Assembly (NCBI GenBank): GCA_902727895.1
Contig: CACVAP010000053.1
Coordinates: 1-64,000, forward strand
Direction of reading: 5' to 3'
DNA length: 64,000 nucleotides
Source of the DNA: an uncultured Sulfurovum sp.
Lineage (GTDB): Bacteria > Campylobacterota > Campylobacteria > Campylobacterales > Sulfurovaceae
A program made the position numbers and the translations under genes. Below are positions 8,020-17,358 of the stretch, piece after piece (position 1 is the first letter of the stretch; each line of letters starts with the position of its first letter). Under the pieces are notes generated by a model. It saw only the letters and a program-made list of their open reading frames with translations, searched no databases and was not told the origin of the DNA.

Positions 8020-9348
8020 ATGGTAGAACGATACGCAAGACCCGAGATGGAAGAAAAGTGGACACAACATGCAAGATACGCAGCATGGCTTGAAGTTGAA
8101 AAAGCAGCTGTAAAAGCTTGGGCGAGACTTGGAAAGATTCCTCAAGACGATGCAGACAAAATTGTTAAAAATGCTACTTTCTCAGTTGAGCGAATCGAAG
8201 AGATTGAAGCGATTACTAGACATGACTTAATTGCTTTTAATACTTCTGTTTCAGAATCATTGGGTGAAGAGTCAAGATGGTTCCACTATGGTATGACATC
8301 TTCGGATGCAGTTGATACTGGTGTAGCACTTCAGATGAAAGCTTCATTAGAAATTATTATTGCTGATACAAAGATGCTAATGGAGTCAATTAAAAAACGT
8401 GCCCTTGAACATAAGATGACACTTATGGTAGGTAGATCTCATGGTATTCATGGAGAGCCTATTACTTTTGGTTTGACACTGGCTGTTTGGTATGATGAAA
8501 TGGCAAGACATTTATTAAACTTAGAGCAGACTATGGATGTTATTGCAGTAGGTCAAATCTCTGGTGCTATGGGTAATTTTGCACATGCACCACTTGAGCT
8601 TGAAGAATATGCGATGGAAGAGTTAGGGTTAAAACCTGAGCCTTGTTCAAACCAAGTTGTTCATAGAGATAGATATGCAAGACTTGCAACAGCATTAGCA
8701 ACCATGGCTTCTTCTATTGAAAAGTTTGCCGTACAAGTTAGACACTTACAAAGAACAGAAGTATATGAAGCAGAAGAGTTCTTTGCCAAAGGTCAAAAAG
8801 GTTCATCTGCAATGCCTCATAAAAGAAATCCAATTCTTACAGAGAACATTACAGGACTTGCAAGAATGATTAGAGCTTACGCAGCACCTGCTATGGAAAA
8901 TGTTGCGTTATGGCATGAGAGAGATATTTCTCATTCATCTACAGAAAGATTCTGGTTACCAGATGCATTCATTACAACTAACTTTATGATGCACCGTATG
9001 AACAATGTTATTGCTAACTTAACGGTAATGCCAGAGAATATGATGAAGAACTTGAACCTAACAGGTGGATTGGTATTCTCTCAAAGAGTATTACTTGAGT
9101 TACCTCTTCAAGGTGTATCAAGAGAAGATGCTTATAGAATTGTTCAAAGAAATGCCATGAAAGTTTGGGAAGAGATTCAACAAGGTAAAGCAAGTACCAA
9201 TGAAAAAGGGGAATCACTTTACCTTTTACACTTACTAGCAGATGAAGAACTTGCTGAGTCATTAAGTGAAGAGCATATTAGAGAGTGTTTCAATTTTGAT
9301 TATTACACTAAAAATGTAGATGCAATTTTCAAAAGAGTTTTTAAATAA
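8020..9348 (+). CDS. purB: adenylosuccinate lyase
   Basis: 442 residues, full length. PurB cleaves fumarate from SAICAR and from adenylosuccinate in purine synthesis. The family signature SSAMPHKRNP is at 262-271, with the flexible catalytic serine just ahead. GRSHGIHGEP (catalytic His141) and TSSDAVDTG are also clear. The ATG chosen is preceded by AAGGA. It is monocistronic as far as can be seen; 192 bases with REP-like palindromes follow before nrdA. Confidence 0.97.
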   Translation: MVERYARPEMEEKWTQHARYAAWLEVEKAAVKAWARLGKIPQDDADKIVKNATFSVERIEEIEAITRHDLIAFNTSVSESLGEESRWFHYGMTSSDAVDTGVALQMKASLEIIIADTKMLMESIKKRALEHKMTLMVGRSHGIHGEPITFGLTLAVWYDEMARHLLNLEQTMDVIAVGQISGAMGNFAHAPLELEEYAMEELGLKPEPCSNQVVHRDRYARLATALATMASSIEKFAVQVRHLQRTEVYEAEEFFAKGQKGSSAMPHKRNPILTENITGLARMIRAYAAPAMENVALWHERDISHSSTERFWLPDAFITTNFMMHRMNNVIANLTVMPENMMKNLNLTGGLVFSQRVLLELPLQGVSREDAYRIVQRNAMKVWEEIQQGKASTNEKGESLYLLHLLADEELAESLSEEHIRECFNFDYYTKNVDAIFKRVFK

Positions 9349-9356
9349 AATATATT

Positions 9357-9439
9357 ATGTCGGCTAAAACCGATTCCTATTAGGTAGTTAATTTTAATAT
9401 AATTTGAAGTTCGTAGGGTTGGCTTTAGCCAACGTTATT
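9357..9439. repeat. pair of inverted REP-like palindromes
   Basis: Two short hairpin-forming sequences lie head to head in the purB-nrdA gap. The left one (GTCGGCTAAAACCGAT then TCCTAT) and the reverse complement of the right one (GTTGGCTAAAGCCAAC then CCTAC) follow one pattern: GTYGGCTAAARCCRAY followed by YCCTAY. Each folds as a 5-6-bp stem with a short loop. The arrangement is like BIMEs built from REP sequences mobilised by RAYT transposases. No transposase is in the window. Confidence 0.55.
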
Positions 9440-9540
9440 AAATATAGATAAATAATTTAAATAAATAATAGATAATAATTTTTAACAAATTACAAAGTAA
9501 ATTTTAAGTAATATAATAGATATAATCAAGGAGAAGTTAC

Positions 9541-11928
9541 ATGATAAGAGTTGTAAAAAGAAATGGTCGTGTTGAGACTTTAGACATCACAAAAATTCAA
9601 AAAAATACTTCATCTTCAGTAGAAGGTTTAGAAGGCGTAAGTCAAAGTGAACTTGAAGTTGACGCTAATTTACAGTTTCAAGACATGATGACTTCTGAAA
9701 ACATTCAACAGACACTTATTAAGACAGCTGTTGATAAGATAGACATCGACAAGCCTAACTGGACGTTTGTGGCCTCTAGGCTCTTCTTGTATGATTTATA
9801 TCATACAGTAGGACGTAATGTAGGTGGAACTAAAGGAGAAGCTTACTTCCATTTAACGAAGTACTTTGAACGTGGAGAAGCAGAAGGAAGAATTCTTCTT
9901 GGTTTAAAAGACAAGTATGACCTTGATGATTTAAATGACTATTTACAACCTGAACGTGATTTACAGTTTAACTACCTTGGTATTAGAACACTTTACGACC
10001 GTTATTTACTTAAAGACAAAAATGGCGTTCCCATGGAACTTCCTCAACAACTCTTTATGGGGGTTGCGATGTTCTTGGCACAAAATGAATTTGATTGTCA
10101 AACATGGGCAAAAAAGTTTTATGACATTTTGTCAAAGTTTGAAGTTATGGCTGCAACACCAACCTTGTCAAATGCACGTACACCTAGACACCAGTTGTCA
10201 TCATGTTACATTGGTTCAAGTCCAGACAACATTGAAGGTATTTTCGATGTTTACAAAGAGATGGCACTGCTTTCTAAATTTGGTGGTGGAATTGGTTGGG
10301 ACTGGTCACAGGTTCGTGGTATGGGTTCATTTATTGATGGACATAAACATGCAGCAGGTGGAATTGTACCGTTCTTAAAGATTGCCAACGACGTTGCCAT
10401 TGCAGTTGACCAACTTGGAACACGTAAAGGTGCTATTGCTGTTTACATTGAACCTTGGCACATTGATGTACGTGATTTCCTTGATCTTAAAAAGAACTCG
10501 GGTGAAGAGCGAAGAAGAGCACATGATCTTTTCCCTGCTTTATGGTTAAATGACTTGTTTATGCAACGTGTTGAAGAAGATGGACGTTGGACACTTTTTG
10601 ACCCGTATGAAGTTAGAGAGTTAACAGACATGTATGGAAAAGAGTTTGAAGCACGTTACCTAGAGCTAGAAGCTGGGACAGATGATATTGCTAGAGAGAC
10701 CATTTCGGCTAAAGGGTTATGGAAAGAAATTTTACGTTCATACTTTGAAACAGGTAACCCATTCTTAACTTTTAAAGATACAGCAAACAAGTCAAACCCT
10801 AACAAACATGCAGGAATTATCCGTTCTTCAAATCTTTGTACAGAGATTTTCCAGAACACAGCACCAAATCACTATAAGATTAAATTGACTTACAGTGATG
10901 GAACAGTTGACGTTTTTGAAGAAGAAGAAATGTTAACCGTAGACAATGGTATGACAAAGCCAGCTAAGAAAGTGACAGCACTTGATGGTTTAAATGGTAA
11001 ACAAGTTTGGATGGTAGACAAAGAGTTAACTGATGGCGATACAGCTGTTTGTAACCTAGCATCAATCAACCTTTCTAAAATCCATACAAATGAAGACATA
11101 GCGAGAGTTGTACCAACAGCCATTAGAATGCTTGACAATGTTATTGACTTAAACTTTTATCCATTGGCAAAAGTTAAAAAGACAAATGAGAAGTCACGTT
11201 CTATTGGTCTGGGTGTTATGGGTGAGGCACAGATGTTGGCTGAAGAAAAAATTGTTTGGGGTTCAAACGAGCATTTCTTTAAAATCGATGAAGTGATGGA
11301 ATCAGTCTCTTACCACGCTATTAAATCTTCATCTGACTTGGCAATTGAAAAAGGACAGTATCCTACTTTTGAAGGTTCAGACTGGTCAAAAGGAATTTTC
11401 CCAATTGATAATGCGAACGAAGAAGCCTGTAAACTTGTTGAACGTGGTGGACTTTTTGGGTATACCCATGATTGGGCAAAATTGAAAGAGAAAGTAAAAA
11501 CAGATGGAATGCGTAATGGTTACTTAATGGCTGTTGCTCCAACTTCATCAATCTCTATTTTGACAGGAACAACACAAGCGATTGAACCAGTTTACAAACG
11601 TAAATGGTTTGAAGAAAACTTGTCAGGACTTATTCCTGTATGTGCACCAAAATTGTCAGCAGACACTTGGGGTTACTATACACCTGCTTATGATCTTGAT
11701 CAAAATGTGTTGGTTAAAGCTGGAGCTATTAGACAAAAATGGATTGACCAAGGTCAGTCGCTTAATATTTTCATTACACTTGATAAAGCATCAGGTAAGT
11801 ACTTAAATGAGATTTACATGAATGCATGGAAGTTTGGGTTAAAGTCAACTTACTACCTAAGAAGTCAATCGCCTGAAACTTCTGATGATGTTGAAGACCG
11901 TTCTCAAGAATGTGTTGGATGTCAATAA
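9541..11928 (+). CDS. nrdA: class I ribonucleotide reductase, large (alpha) subunit
   Basis: 795 residues. It reduces ribonucleoside diphosphates to deoxy forms using a radical supplied by NrdB. An N-terminal ATP-cone (about 1-95) begins with VVKRNGRVE. The active-site cysteines are visible in SSCYIGSSPDN, SNLCTEIFQN and AVCNLASINL. The radical-transfer Tyr pair is in STYYLRSQ, and the C-terminal redox pair is in ECVGCQ. The ribosome binding site is AAGGAG, about eight bases before the ATG. nrdB is not adjacent. Confidence 0.96.
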   Translation: MIRVVKRNGRVETLDITKIQKNTSSSVEGLEGVSQSELEVDANLQFQDMMTSENIQQTLIKTAVDKIDIDKPNWTFVASRLFLYDLYHTVGRNVGGTKGEAYFHLTKYFERGEAEGRILLGLKDKYDLDDLNDYLQPERDLQFNYLGIRTLYDRYLLKDKNGVPMELPQQLFMGVAMFLAQNEFDCQTWAKKFYDILSKFEVMAATPTLSNARTPRHQLSSCYIGSSPDNIEGIFDVYKEMALLSKFGGGIGWDWSQVRGMGSFIDGHKHAAGGIVPFLKIANDVAIAVDQLGTRKGAIAVYIEPWHIDVRDFLDLKKNSGEERRRAHDLFPALWLNDLFMQRVEEDGRWTLFDPYEVRELTDMYGKEFEARYLELEAGTDDIARETISAKGLWKEILRSYFETGNPFLTFKDTANKSNPNKHAGIIRSSNLCTEIFQNTAPNHYKIKLTYSDGTVDVFEEEEMLTVDNGMTKPAKKVTALDGLNGKQVWMVDKELTDGDTAVCNLASINLSKIHTNEDIARVVPTAIRMLDNVIDLNFYPLAKVKKTNEKSRSIGLGVMGEAQMLAEEKIVWGSNEHFFKIDEVMESVSYHAIKSSSDLAIEKGQYPTFEGSDWSKGIFPIDNANEEACKLVERGGLFGYTHDWAKLKEKVKTDGMRNGYLMAVAPTSSISILTGTTQAIEPVYKRKWFEENLSGLIPVCAPKLSADTWGYYTPAYDLDQNVLVKAGAIRQKWIDQGQSLNIFITLDKASGKYLNEIYMNAWKFGLKSTYYLRSQSPETSDDVEDRSQECVGCQ

Positions 11929-11943
11929 TATTTTGATTATTTG

Positions 11944-11967
11944 AGGGTGTAATTTACATTACACCCT
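11944..11967. terminator. hairpin after nrdA
   Basis: A perfect 10-bp stem (AGGGTGTAAT / ATTACACCCT) with a TTAC loop starts 16 bases after the nrdA stop. The following bases are AT-rich but carry no long T run, so termination strength is uncertain. The remaining 114 bases to the convergent nspC gene show nothing else. Confidence 0.6.
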
Positions 11968-12081
11968 GTAAATTTAAAGATTTAACCTAAAACCTTGATA
12001 AACCCCTCTAAATCCATCATTAATCCATTTTACTATCTTTTTTAACCTTTGGTATTAAAAAAATAAAATAAACGCTTATTT

Positions 12082-13146
12082 TTACTGAAGATAAAACCTT
12101 GCTTTTTCCATCCCATTAAACTCAGTCATCTTTACCATGGTGTAAGGCATCATGTCTTCAAATACAATTGTGTCTCCTATCTGTAAAGGCTCTGTAAAAT
12201 AGTATTTACCAATGAGGTCACCTTGTAGACAAGAATTTCCACTAAGTTCATAGAAGTAGGGTGTCACTTTTTTCTGAGTATTTTTTACTTGGAGTGATTG
12301 ATTGACTATGGCGACATCAAGTAAATGGGTTTCAATAGAAGTGTCAAGAATAGCAACCTCAATATCTTCTGTAACGACAATGTCTAAGACAGTTGTCATA
12401 AAGTCTCCACAGCCCTTAGTTACCGTTTCTCCTGGTTCAAAATAAAGTTTTATATTTGGGTATTTTGTCTGGAAATTATCAAGTAGTTTTACAAAGTTAT
12501 TCACATCATAATTGGCATCTGTAAAGTTATGTCCTCCACCAAGATTAATCCATTTTAGTTGTGGTAAAACTTTTTGATAGTATTTTACAATGTGTTCAAG
12601 AAGTAAACTAAGACCTTCTGTTTTATCTTGAAATAGTGCATGAAAGTGTAAGCCTTCTAGTTCTTCAAATTGACTTTTATTGTCATGGTATATGTCTAAA
12701 AAATCAACAAAATCAACACCCAATCTTGAAGAATTTAGATTAGGATTACAATGGGTTGGAATGGCTAAAGAGAGTTTAGGATTAATACGTAATCCTTTAG
12801 AAACAGGAAGTGACAAGAACTTTTGCCATTGTGTCAAAGAGTTTAAAGAAAGGGTTGAAATATTTGGAATCATCTCTTTTAAAACTTCTTCTTTAAAAGC
12901 AGGAGCATAGAGGTGAACTTTTTTAGCATTGGCTTTTTTAGCTATGTCTAACTCTTTAGGACTGGTGACACTCATGCCTGAGAGTTTAGCGCTTATTATG
13001 GGTAAGACAGTGTCTTGATTAAAACTTTTTACTGTATGCAAGATGTGAATATTTGCTTTTTCTTCTAACTCATTTAATTTTTTGAGGTTATGTATGAGCT
13101 TTTTTTCATACATCACAAAGTAAGGGGTTTGTATGGTGTTACTCAT
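12082..13146 (-). CDS. nspC: carboxynorspermidine/carboxyspermidine decarboxylase
   Basis: About 354 residues from the chosen start. NspC is a PLP-dependent alanine-racemase-fold decarboxylase that removes the carboxyl group from carboxyspermidine or carboxynorspermidine, the last step of the alternative polyamine route. The PLP lysine is in ILHTVKSFNQD; INLGGGHNF, EPGETVTKG and ELSGNSCLQGD are typical. The track start at 13179 adds 11 residues; I prefer the internal ATG (MSNTIQTPYF) because homologues begin near TPYF and a GGATGGGATG stretch lies just upstream. It overlaps the membrane spermidine synthase stop by eight bases. The partner dehydrogenase (lysine-type CASDH) is not nearby. Confidence 0.88.
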   Translation of the reverse strand: MSNTIQTPYFVMYEKKLIHNLKKLNELEEKANIHILHTVKSFNQDTVLPIISAKLSGMSVTSPKELDIAKKANAKKVHLYAPAFKEEVLKEMIPNISTLSLNSLTQWQKFLSLPVSKGLRINPKLSLAIPTHCNPNLNSSRLGVDFVDFLDIYHDNKSQFEELEGLHFHALFQDKTEGLSLLLEHIVKYYQKVLPQLKWINLGGGHNFTDANYDVNNFVKLLDNFQTKYPNIKLYFEPGETVTKGCGDFMTTVLDIVVTEDIEVAILDTSIETHLLDVAIVNQSLQVKNTQKKVTPYFYELSGNSCLQGDLIGKYYFTEPLQIGDTIVFEDMMPYTMVKMTEFNGMEKARFYLQ

Positions 13147-14659
13147 ACCAAACATCCCATCCTTCGTTATAGTATTCAATGAGCTTGTGGTTACTAAGTT
13201 TGTTAGGTTCTACCTCAACTTGGGCAATGTCTTTTTCAAAAATTTCCATACGCGTTAGAACATCTTTATTGAGATATTTTAAGTCGTCTCTTGGTGTGTA
13301 CTTTTCAAAGTGAATAGGAAATTTAGAAGCCATCACGAAACCCCATTCTCCAAAACTTGGTACATAAGTATGGTAGCCCTTTGTTTCAAGTCCTGTACTT
13401 GCCATGGTTTCTTTTATACTCCAAAAAGCTTTTGGGGTAAACATGGGTGAAGATGCTTGGGTTACCATGACTCCAGAACGGGAAAGGTTTGTGGCTAAGA
13501 TTTTATAAAAAACTTGAGAGTATAGACGTGAAAGAGAAATGTTGTTTGGATCGGGTAAATCTAATATAATCACGTCGTAAAGTGTCTGAGATGTTTCCAT
13601 AAACTTCCATGCATCTTGATTGATAACGGTTACCTTACTACTCTCATAAGCATTGTCATTAAGTTTACTTAGTGTTTTGTTTTCTTTGAAAATTTTGGTC
13701 ATCATAGGATCTAAGTCTACTAAGGTAATATTTTCTACGTCATCATACTTTAGTACTTCACGTAGCGCCATACCATCTCCTCCACCAATGATGAGTATGT
13801 TTTCATGTTTAGGACTGTGGAGCATAGCAGGGTGAACTAAAGACTCATGATATCGGTGTTCATCAATACTATCAAACTGAATGGCTCCGTTAATATAACA
13901 TTGAAAACGACCATTGTTCCCTGTAATCACTATCTTTTGATAAGGTGTTTGTGTTGCGTAAATAATGTTGTTTTTATAGAGCTTATTCTCCAATAAAGTA
14001 GTTAGTTTACTCGATTGCCAAAAACCTAACACTAAGATGACAAAAACTGTCAAGAGGTAGAGAATGTATTTTTTTCCAAGTAGCTCACGAAAAATATACC
14101 AAGACATGGTCGCTACAAAAAGGTTGAGTAATCCAAAAAGAAAAGAAGTTTGCATAAGACCCAGTTGTGGTACTAAAACCAAAGGAAAAAGCAAAGAGGC
14201 AAAGAGTGCACCTATATAATCTACTGTAAAAACGTTAGAGATATTTGTTTTAAGTGAAAAACTCTCTTTGAGTATACGAATAATAAGAGGAATCTCTATT
14301 CCTAACATTGAACCTAGAAAAACGGTAACTAGATAAAGAAAAGGGTCATAGTTATTTATGTAGGCAAAAGCAAAAAACAAAATAAAGGCAGAAAAACCAC
14401 CTAAAAGGGCAATACTAAGTTGAAGTTGTACAAAAGCACGTTCTAAATGATTCTCTATAAAACGTGAAAGCCAAGCACCAATACCCATAGAAGACATAAA
14501 CAGCCCGATTACCAACGAAAAGTGGTAAATAGAGTCTCCTAGTAAGTAAGAAGAGAGCGTTCCTTCTAAGAGCTGGTAAACAAGTCCTGAGATAGCAATA
14601 AGAAAAGTACCAAAGAGTAGGGCTACTTCTTTGCTTTTACTGTCTATAGATGTTGACAT
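13139..14659 (-). CDS. membrane-anchored spermidine synthase-like aminopropyltransferase
   Basis: 506 residues. The N-terminal half (about 15-215) holds seven or so hydrophobic helices; the C-terminal half is a spermidine-synthase domain with the SAM-type glycine loop IIGGGDGMALREVLKYDD, the acidic VDLDP, and DVIILDLPDPNN, the region of the catalytic Asp. The family transfers an aminopropyl group from decarboxylated SAM to a diamine, or a related reaction; the membrane domain may deliver or sense the product. The gene is one base from the DUF350 gene and overlaps nspC by eight bases. Presence of an aminopropyltransferase and NspC, which belong to different polyamine routes, in one operon is notable. 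The substrate is unproven. Confidence 0.85.
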   Translation of the reverse strand: MSTSIDSKSKEVALLFGTFLIAISGLVYQLLEGTLSSYLLGDSIYHFSLVIGLFMSSMGIGAWLSRFIENHLERAFVQLQLSIALLGGFSAFILFFAFAYINNYDPFLYLVTVFLGSMLGIEIPLIIRILKESFSLKTNISNVFTVDYIGALFASLLFPLVLVPQLGLMQTSFLFGLLNLFVATMSWYIFRELLGKKYILYLLTVFVILVLGFWQSSKLTTLLENKLYKNNIIYATQTPYQKIVITGNNGRFQCYINGAIQFDSIDEHRYHESLVHPAMLHSPKHENILIIGGGDGMALREVLKYDDVENITLVDLDPMMTKIFKENKTLSKLNDNAYESSKVTVINQDAWKFMETSQTLYDVIILDLPDPNNISLSRLYSQVFYKILATNLSRSGVMVTQASSPMFTPKAFWSIKETMASTGLETKGYHTYVPSFGEWGFVMASKFPIHFEKYTPRDDLKYLNKDVLTRMEIFEKDIAQVEVEPNKLSNHKLIEYYNEGWDVWYE

Positions 14660-14872
14660 TTAACGAATGGCTGCTGAGATAATCATACCAAGGGCAATAA
14701 TCATTGAACCCAATACAATTGCTAAGGCAATGTTGCCATCATCTGCAATTTTTCGGTTAATAGAGTATTTGGTTGCTACTTCTACGAGTAAGAGTACCAA
14801 TGCAAAAACTGCGATACCTAGACCAGCATAGATGAGTACAGAGAATAGACCTGAGATGTGAGATGTTTCCAT
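14660..14872 (-). CDS. DUF350 family small membrane protein
   Basis: 70 residues with two hydrophobic helices (about 8-33 and 45-68) joined by a charged KYSINRKIADDGN turn, the pattern of DUF350 (YjfL-like) proteins. The biochemical role of DUF350 is not known. Genes of this family are often found near spermidine-synthase-like and DUF4178 genes, as here. Its stop is immediately followed by the start of the membrane aminopropyltransferase gene, so the two are co-translated. Confidence 0.8.
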   Translation of the reverse strand: METSHISGLFSVLIYAGLGIAVFALVLLLVEVATKYSINRKIADDGNIALAIVLGSMIIALGMIISAAIR

Positions 14873-14899
14873 TATATTATTTCCTTGTAATTTAGTGTA

Positions 14900-15130
14900 T
14901 TATTTTCCATAGCTGTAACCTCCAGAATTGTAAGAGGAACCACCACTCCAACCAGAAGAGTTACCAGTACGGTAAGAGTTTGAACGCACACTTGAGCTAG
15001 AAGAACTACCTGTACGGTGTATATTCTCTTTTTCTAAGGTCTCAAGACGTTCTTGCCCTGCACCTGTGTAGGTGAAGTAGCTAACAGCTCCACCAGTAAT
15101 TAAGAAAAAGAGTATTATAAATTTTGCCAT
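14900..15130 (-). CDS. small Ser/Gly/Tyr-rich protein with N-terminal membrane segment
   Basis: 76 residues. Residues 3-22 form a hydrophobic segment that may be an anchor or uncleaved signal. The remainder is low complexity: a six-Ser run, Arg-Thr-Gly repeats and a GGSSYNSGGYSYGK tail. Such tails are flexible and may contact the envelope or polymerise. It lies nine bases after one DUF4178 gene and 27 bases before the DUF350 gene, so it belongs to the operon. No family recognised. Confidence 0.65.
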   Translation of the reverse strand: MAKFIILFFLITGGAVSYFTYTGAGQERLETLEKENIHRTGSSSSSSVRSNSYRTGNSSGWSGGSSYNSGGYSYGK

Positions 15131-15139
15131 AAGAACTCC

Positions 15140-16480
15140 TTAGTTACCAAAAGCTATGATTATAGCTATGGCAATGATTATAAGAACAATCGTGATTATT
15201 CCACTTTTTGTATTATGTTCTAAATCTTCATTTTCTATATCAATACCTCGTTCATAGGCAAGTTTTCGTTTGTAACGCCATTGGTAAAACTTGTAAAGTA
15301 TCCATAGTATAAAGGTAAAAGCAAAGAACCAGCCAAGGTAGTTAAGCCTTGAAGAAGCTTCATTAATACGTATAAAGAGTGTAGACTTGATGCTTGGATT
15401 AATAGGTTTAATACTTAGATGGTAGGTACCAAGTTCTTCTAGGTTTAATGATACTCGAACTTTTTTACTATCTTTGTCCCAAGGGTGTAGTTTCTTTTCT
15501 ATATGATTGGTCTTGCTGTTAAATATATAAGCAGACTGTGGGGTAAGTGAAAAAATAATGTTCTTGTCTTTATGGATTTGTAAGTTAAAGTTGTTGAGTT
15601 CCTTAGCTTTAGAGGCGCGTAGTTCCAAGTCAACCAAGTATTTACTACTATTTACAGTAAAGTCAGTACTCTTTACAGCCTGATTGTCAGCAGAAATACT
15701 TTTAATGAGTTTTCCTGAACCATCTACATTGCCAACCAGAGCAAATAAGGCAATAATAAAAAGAACGAAAAAAGCAATGTAAGAGAGTGACTTTAAAAAT
15801 GGACGTTTAAAAGGTTTTAAGACATTAAATGTTTTAGCTTCATCTTCTGCTTCAATGTTGAAAGCATCGTAGACAGTTGTACTGTCAAGGTACTCAGACT
15901 TATAGTACTCAATTTCTGAGTTTGTTTTTTCAGCACTGATGCCAAAAGGTGGGTTAATAAGGTCAACAAAGTAAGTTTTGTCATTACGTTTGGCTAACCA
16001 TGTAAGTTCACCTTCTATGTAAACGATTTTTGCTTCATAGTGGTCAAATGGTGTGAAGTCTTTTCGGTCAACACCTATGCTAGAGTGTTGTGTTAACTCT
16101 GACCAAGTTACATTTGGAAAGGTTCGGTTACGTTTGGAGTAGATAAGGTGACCATCTTCATAGGTTAAGTAGGCATAACCATAGAGAGGAGAAAATAGTA
16201 AGAAGTCTGTCCATTCTCCATGTGGGTACTCTCTTGCAGCATAGGTTACACGACCTATAATCGTATAGTCAATATCTTTAATTCGACCAACCATTCCGAT
16301 TGCAAAAGGCAGTTTTTGTGATTCTTTAACATTTTTAAAATTACTGAGTACTTTGTAATTGTCATTTAAGTCAAGCACAGATTTACAGTATGAACAAGTG
16401 ATACTTTCAACACGTCCCCCACCAATGAGGCTAAGAGGTGCTGCACAGTTGGTACATTTTATGCTTTTTACTTGGCTCAT
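15140..16480 (-). CDS. DUF4178 domain membrane protein with N-terminal zinc ribbon
   Basis: 446 residues. It opens with a zinc ribbon (CTNCAAPL and CSYCKS, about 10-35), followed by a DUF4178 beta-barrel domain (about 55-205; the GRVTYAAREYPHGEW and LLFSPLYGYAYL segments are typical), a transmembrane helix near 233-252, a likely periplasmic domain, a second helix near 390-410 and a last helix near 425-444. DUF4178 has no proven function. It overlaps the upstream shorter DUF4178 gene by one base. The pair of large and small DUF4178 proteins suggests a complex at the membrane with the DUF350 protein. Confidence 0.8.
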   Translation of the reverse strand: MSQVKSIKCTNCAAPLSLIGGGRVESITCSYCKSVLDLNDNYKVLSNFKNVKESQKLPFAIGMVGRIKDIDYTIIGRVTYAAREYPHGEWTDFLLFSPLYGYAYLTYEDGHLIYSKRNRTFPNVTWSELTQHSSIGVDRKDFTPFDHYEAKIVYIEGELTWLAKRNDKTYFVDLINPPFGISAEKTNSEIEYYKSEYLDSTTVYDAFNIEAEDEAKTFNVLKPFKRPFLKSLSYIAFFVLFIIALFALVGNVDGSGKLIKSISADNQAVKSTDFTVNSSKYLVDLELRASKAKELNNFNLQIHKDKNIIFSLTPQSAYIFNSKTNHIEKKLHPWDKDSKKVRVSLNLEELGTYHLSIKPINPSIKSTLFIRINEASSRLNYLGWFFAFTFILWILYKFYQWRYKRKLAYERGIDIENEDLEHNTKSGIITIVLIIIAIAIIIAFGN

Positions 16481-17094
16481 TAGTTTAGGACCTCAATATC
16501 CAGTGGATCAATCCATTTACCTTTAAAGGTTTGGCTTGAGTTCTTTGTAAACTCAAGTGTTACTAGATGTCCACCTCCTTCACTAAGGTGAATGTATTGA
16601 TGCTTCTCATCTATGTTAATGTTTTCAGGAAGTTCACCTTCAAAACCAATGCAAGTACCTTCACCTTTTTCGGTGACAATGTATTTACCATGACGAGATC
16701 CAACTTTAAATTTAGAAAAGTCTTTAAAGGGAAGAGATAGTTTATTTTTTTCTTCTAAAACAAAATCACCCTCATCAATACTTAGCCAAAATTCTTGATT
16801 TTTTTCATCTCTTAAGAACCACTCTTCCCAAAATCCACGACCATAACCATAACGTATTTTCCCCAGTGCTGTAAAAGTTTTATTTTGTAATTTGAACATT
16901 TTATGTAGTTCAATAAGTGAGGGTTCAGGACTTAAAGTAGAACCTTCTCCAATAAGTCGAACACTTTTATCTTCTAGAAAAATAGCTGAGCTACAAGATT
17001 GGCATTTGATAAGTTTTGAATACTTAAAAAAGATGTTTAGTTTATCTCCACATTGTGGACAATTATAGGTAAGGTTATCATTTTGGTAGAGCAT
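16480..17094 (-). CDS. short soluble DUF4178 protein with zinc ribbon
   Basis: 204 residues. A zinc ribbon (CPQCGDKL and CQSCSSA, residues about 14-38) precedes one DUF4178 domain (LGKIRYGYGRGFWEEWFL, about 75-195). No membrane helix is seen. It is the first gene of the six-gene polyamine-linked operon. The promoter should lie in the 17095-17135 region, which adjoins the first of two long tandem repeats. Confidence 0.78.
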   Translation of the reverse strand: MLYQNDNLTYNCPQCGDKLNIFFKYSKLIKCQSCSSAIFLEDKSVRLIGEGSTLSPEPSLIELHKMFKLQNKTFTALGKIRYGYGRGFWEEWFLRDEKNQEFWLSIDEGDFVLEEKNKLSLPFKDFSKFKVGSRHGKYIVTEKGEGTCIGFEGELPENINIDEKHQYIHLSEGGGHLVTLEFTKNSSQTFKGKWIDPLDIEVLN

Positions 17095-17134
17095 AGTAGT
17101 AAGAAGCTCCTATTATAAGCTATGGTTTTTAAAG

Positions 17135-17310
17135 TTATTTGTATAAGCTATATTACTACACGTAATATACACGTGAAAAATGTATAATTCCACCATGACT
17201 AACATAGCTAAAAATATAAGCTAACTAAGCTTATATCAATTTCATTATGATTTCCCTAAAATTAATGATTTTCTTCTTTCCTTTTATTATCTATGTTAGG
17301 ATTTAATCCC
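17135..17310. repeat. tandem element copy A with nested inverted repeats
   Basis: The copy starts with a 36-base block that recurs almost unchanged in copy B (TTATTTGTATAARCTATAT and onward). It then carries a perfect outer 9-bp inverted repeat (CTAACATAG at 17199-17207, CTATGTTAG at 17291-17299) around an inner 9-bp hairpin (ATATAAGCT / AGCTTATAT, 17214-17236). The right end adds a small GGATT-T-AATCC palindrome. No ORF is present. See copy B for comparison. Confidence 0.6.
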
Positions 17311-17358
17311 AAGTTGGATTGATATTACCCTTAAAGTTATAATCCCTTATTTTAATAA

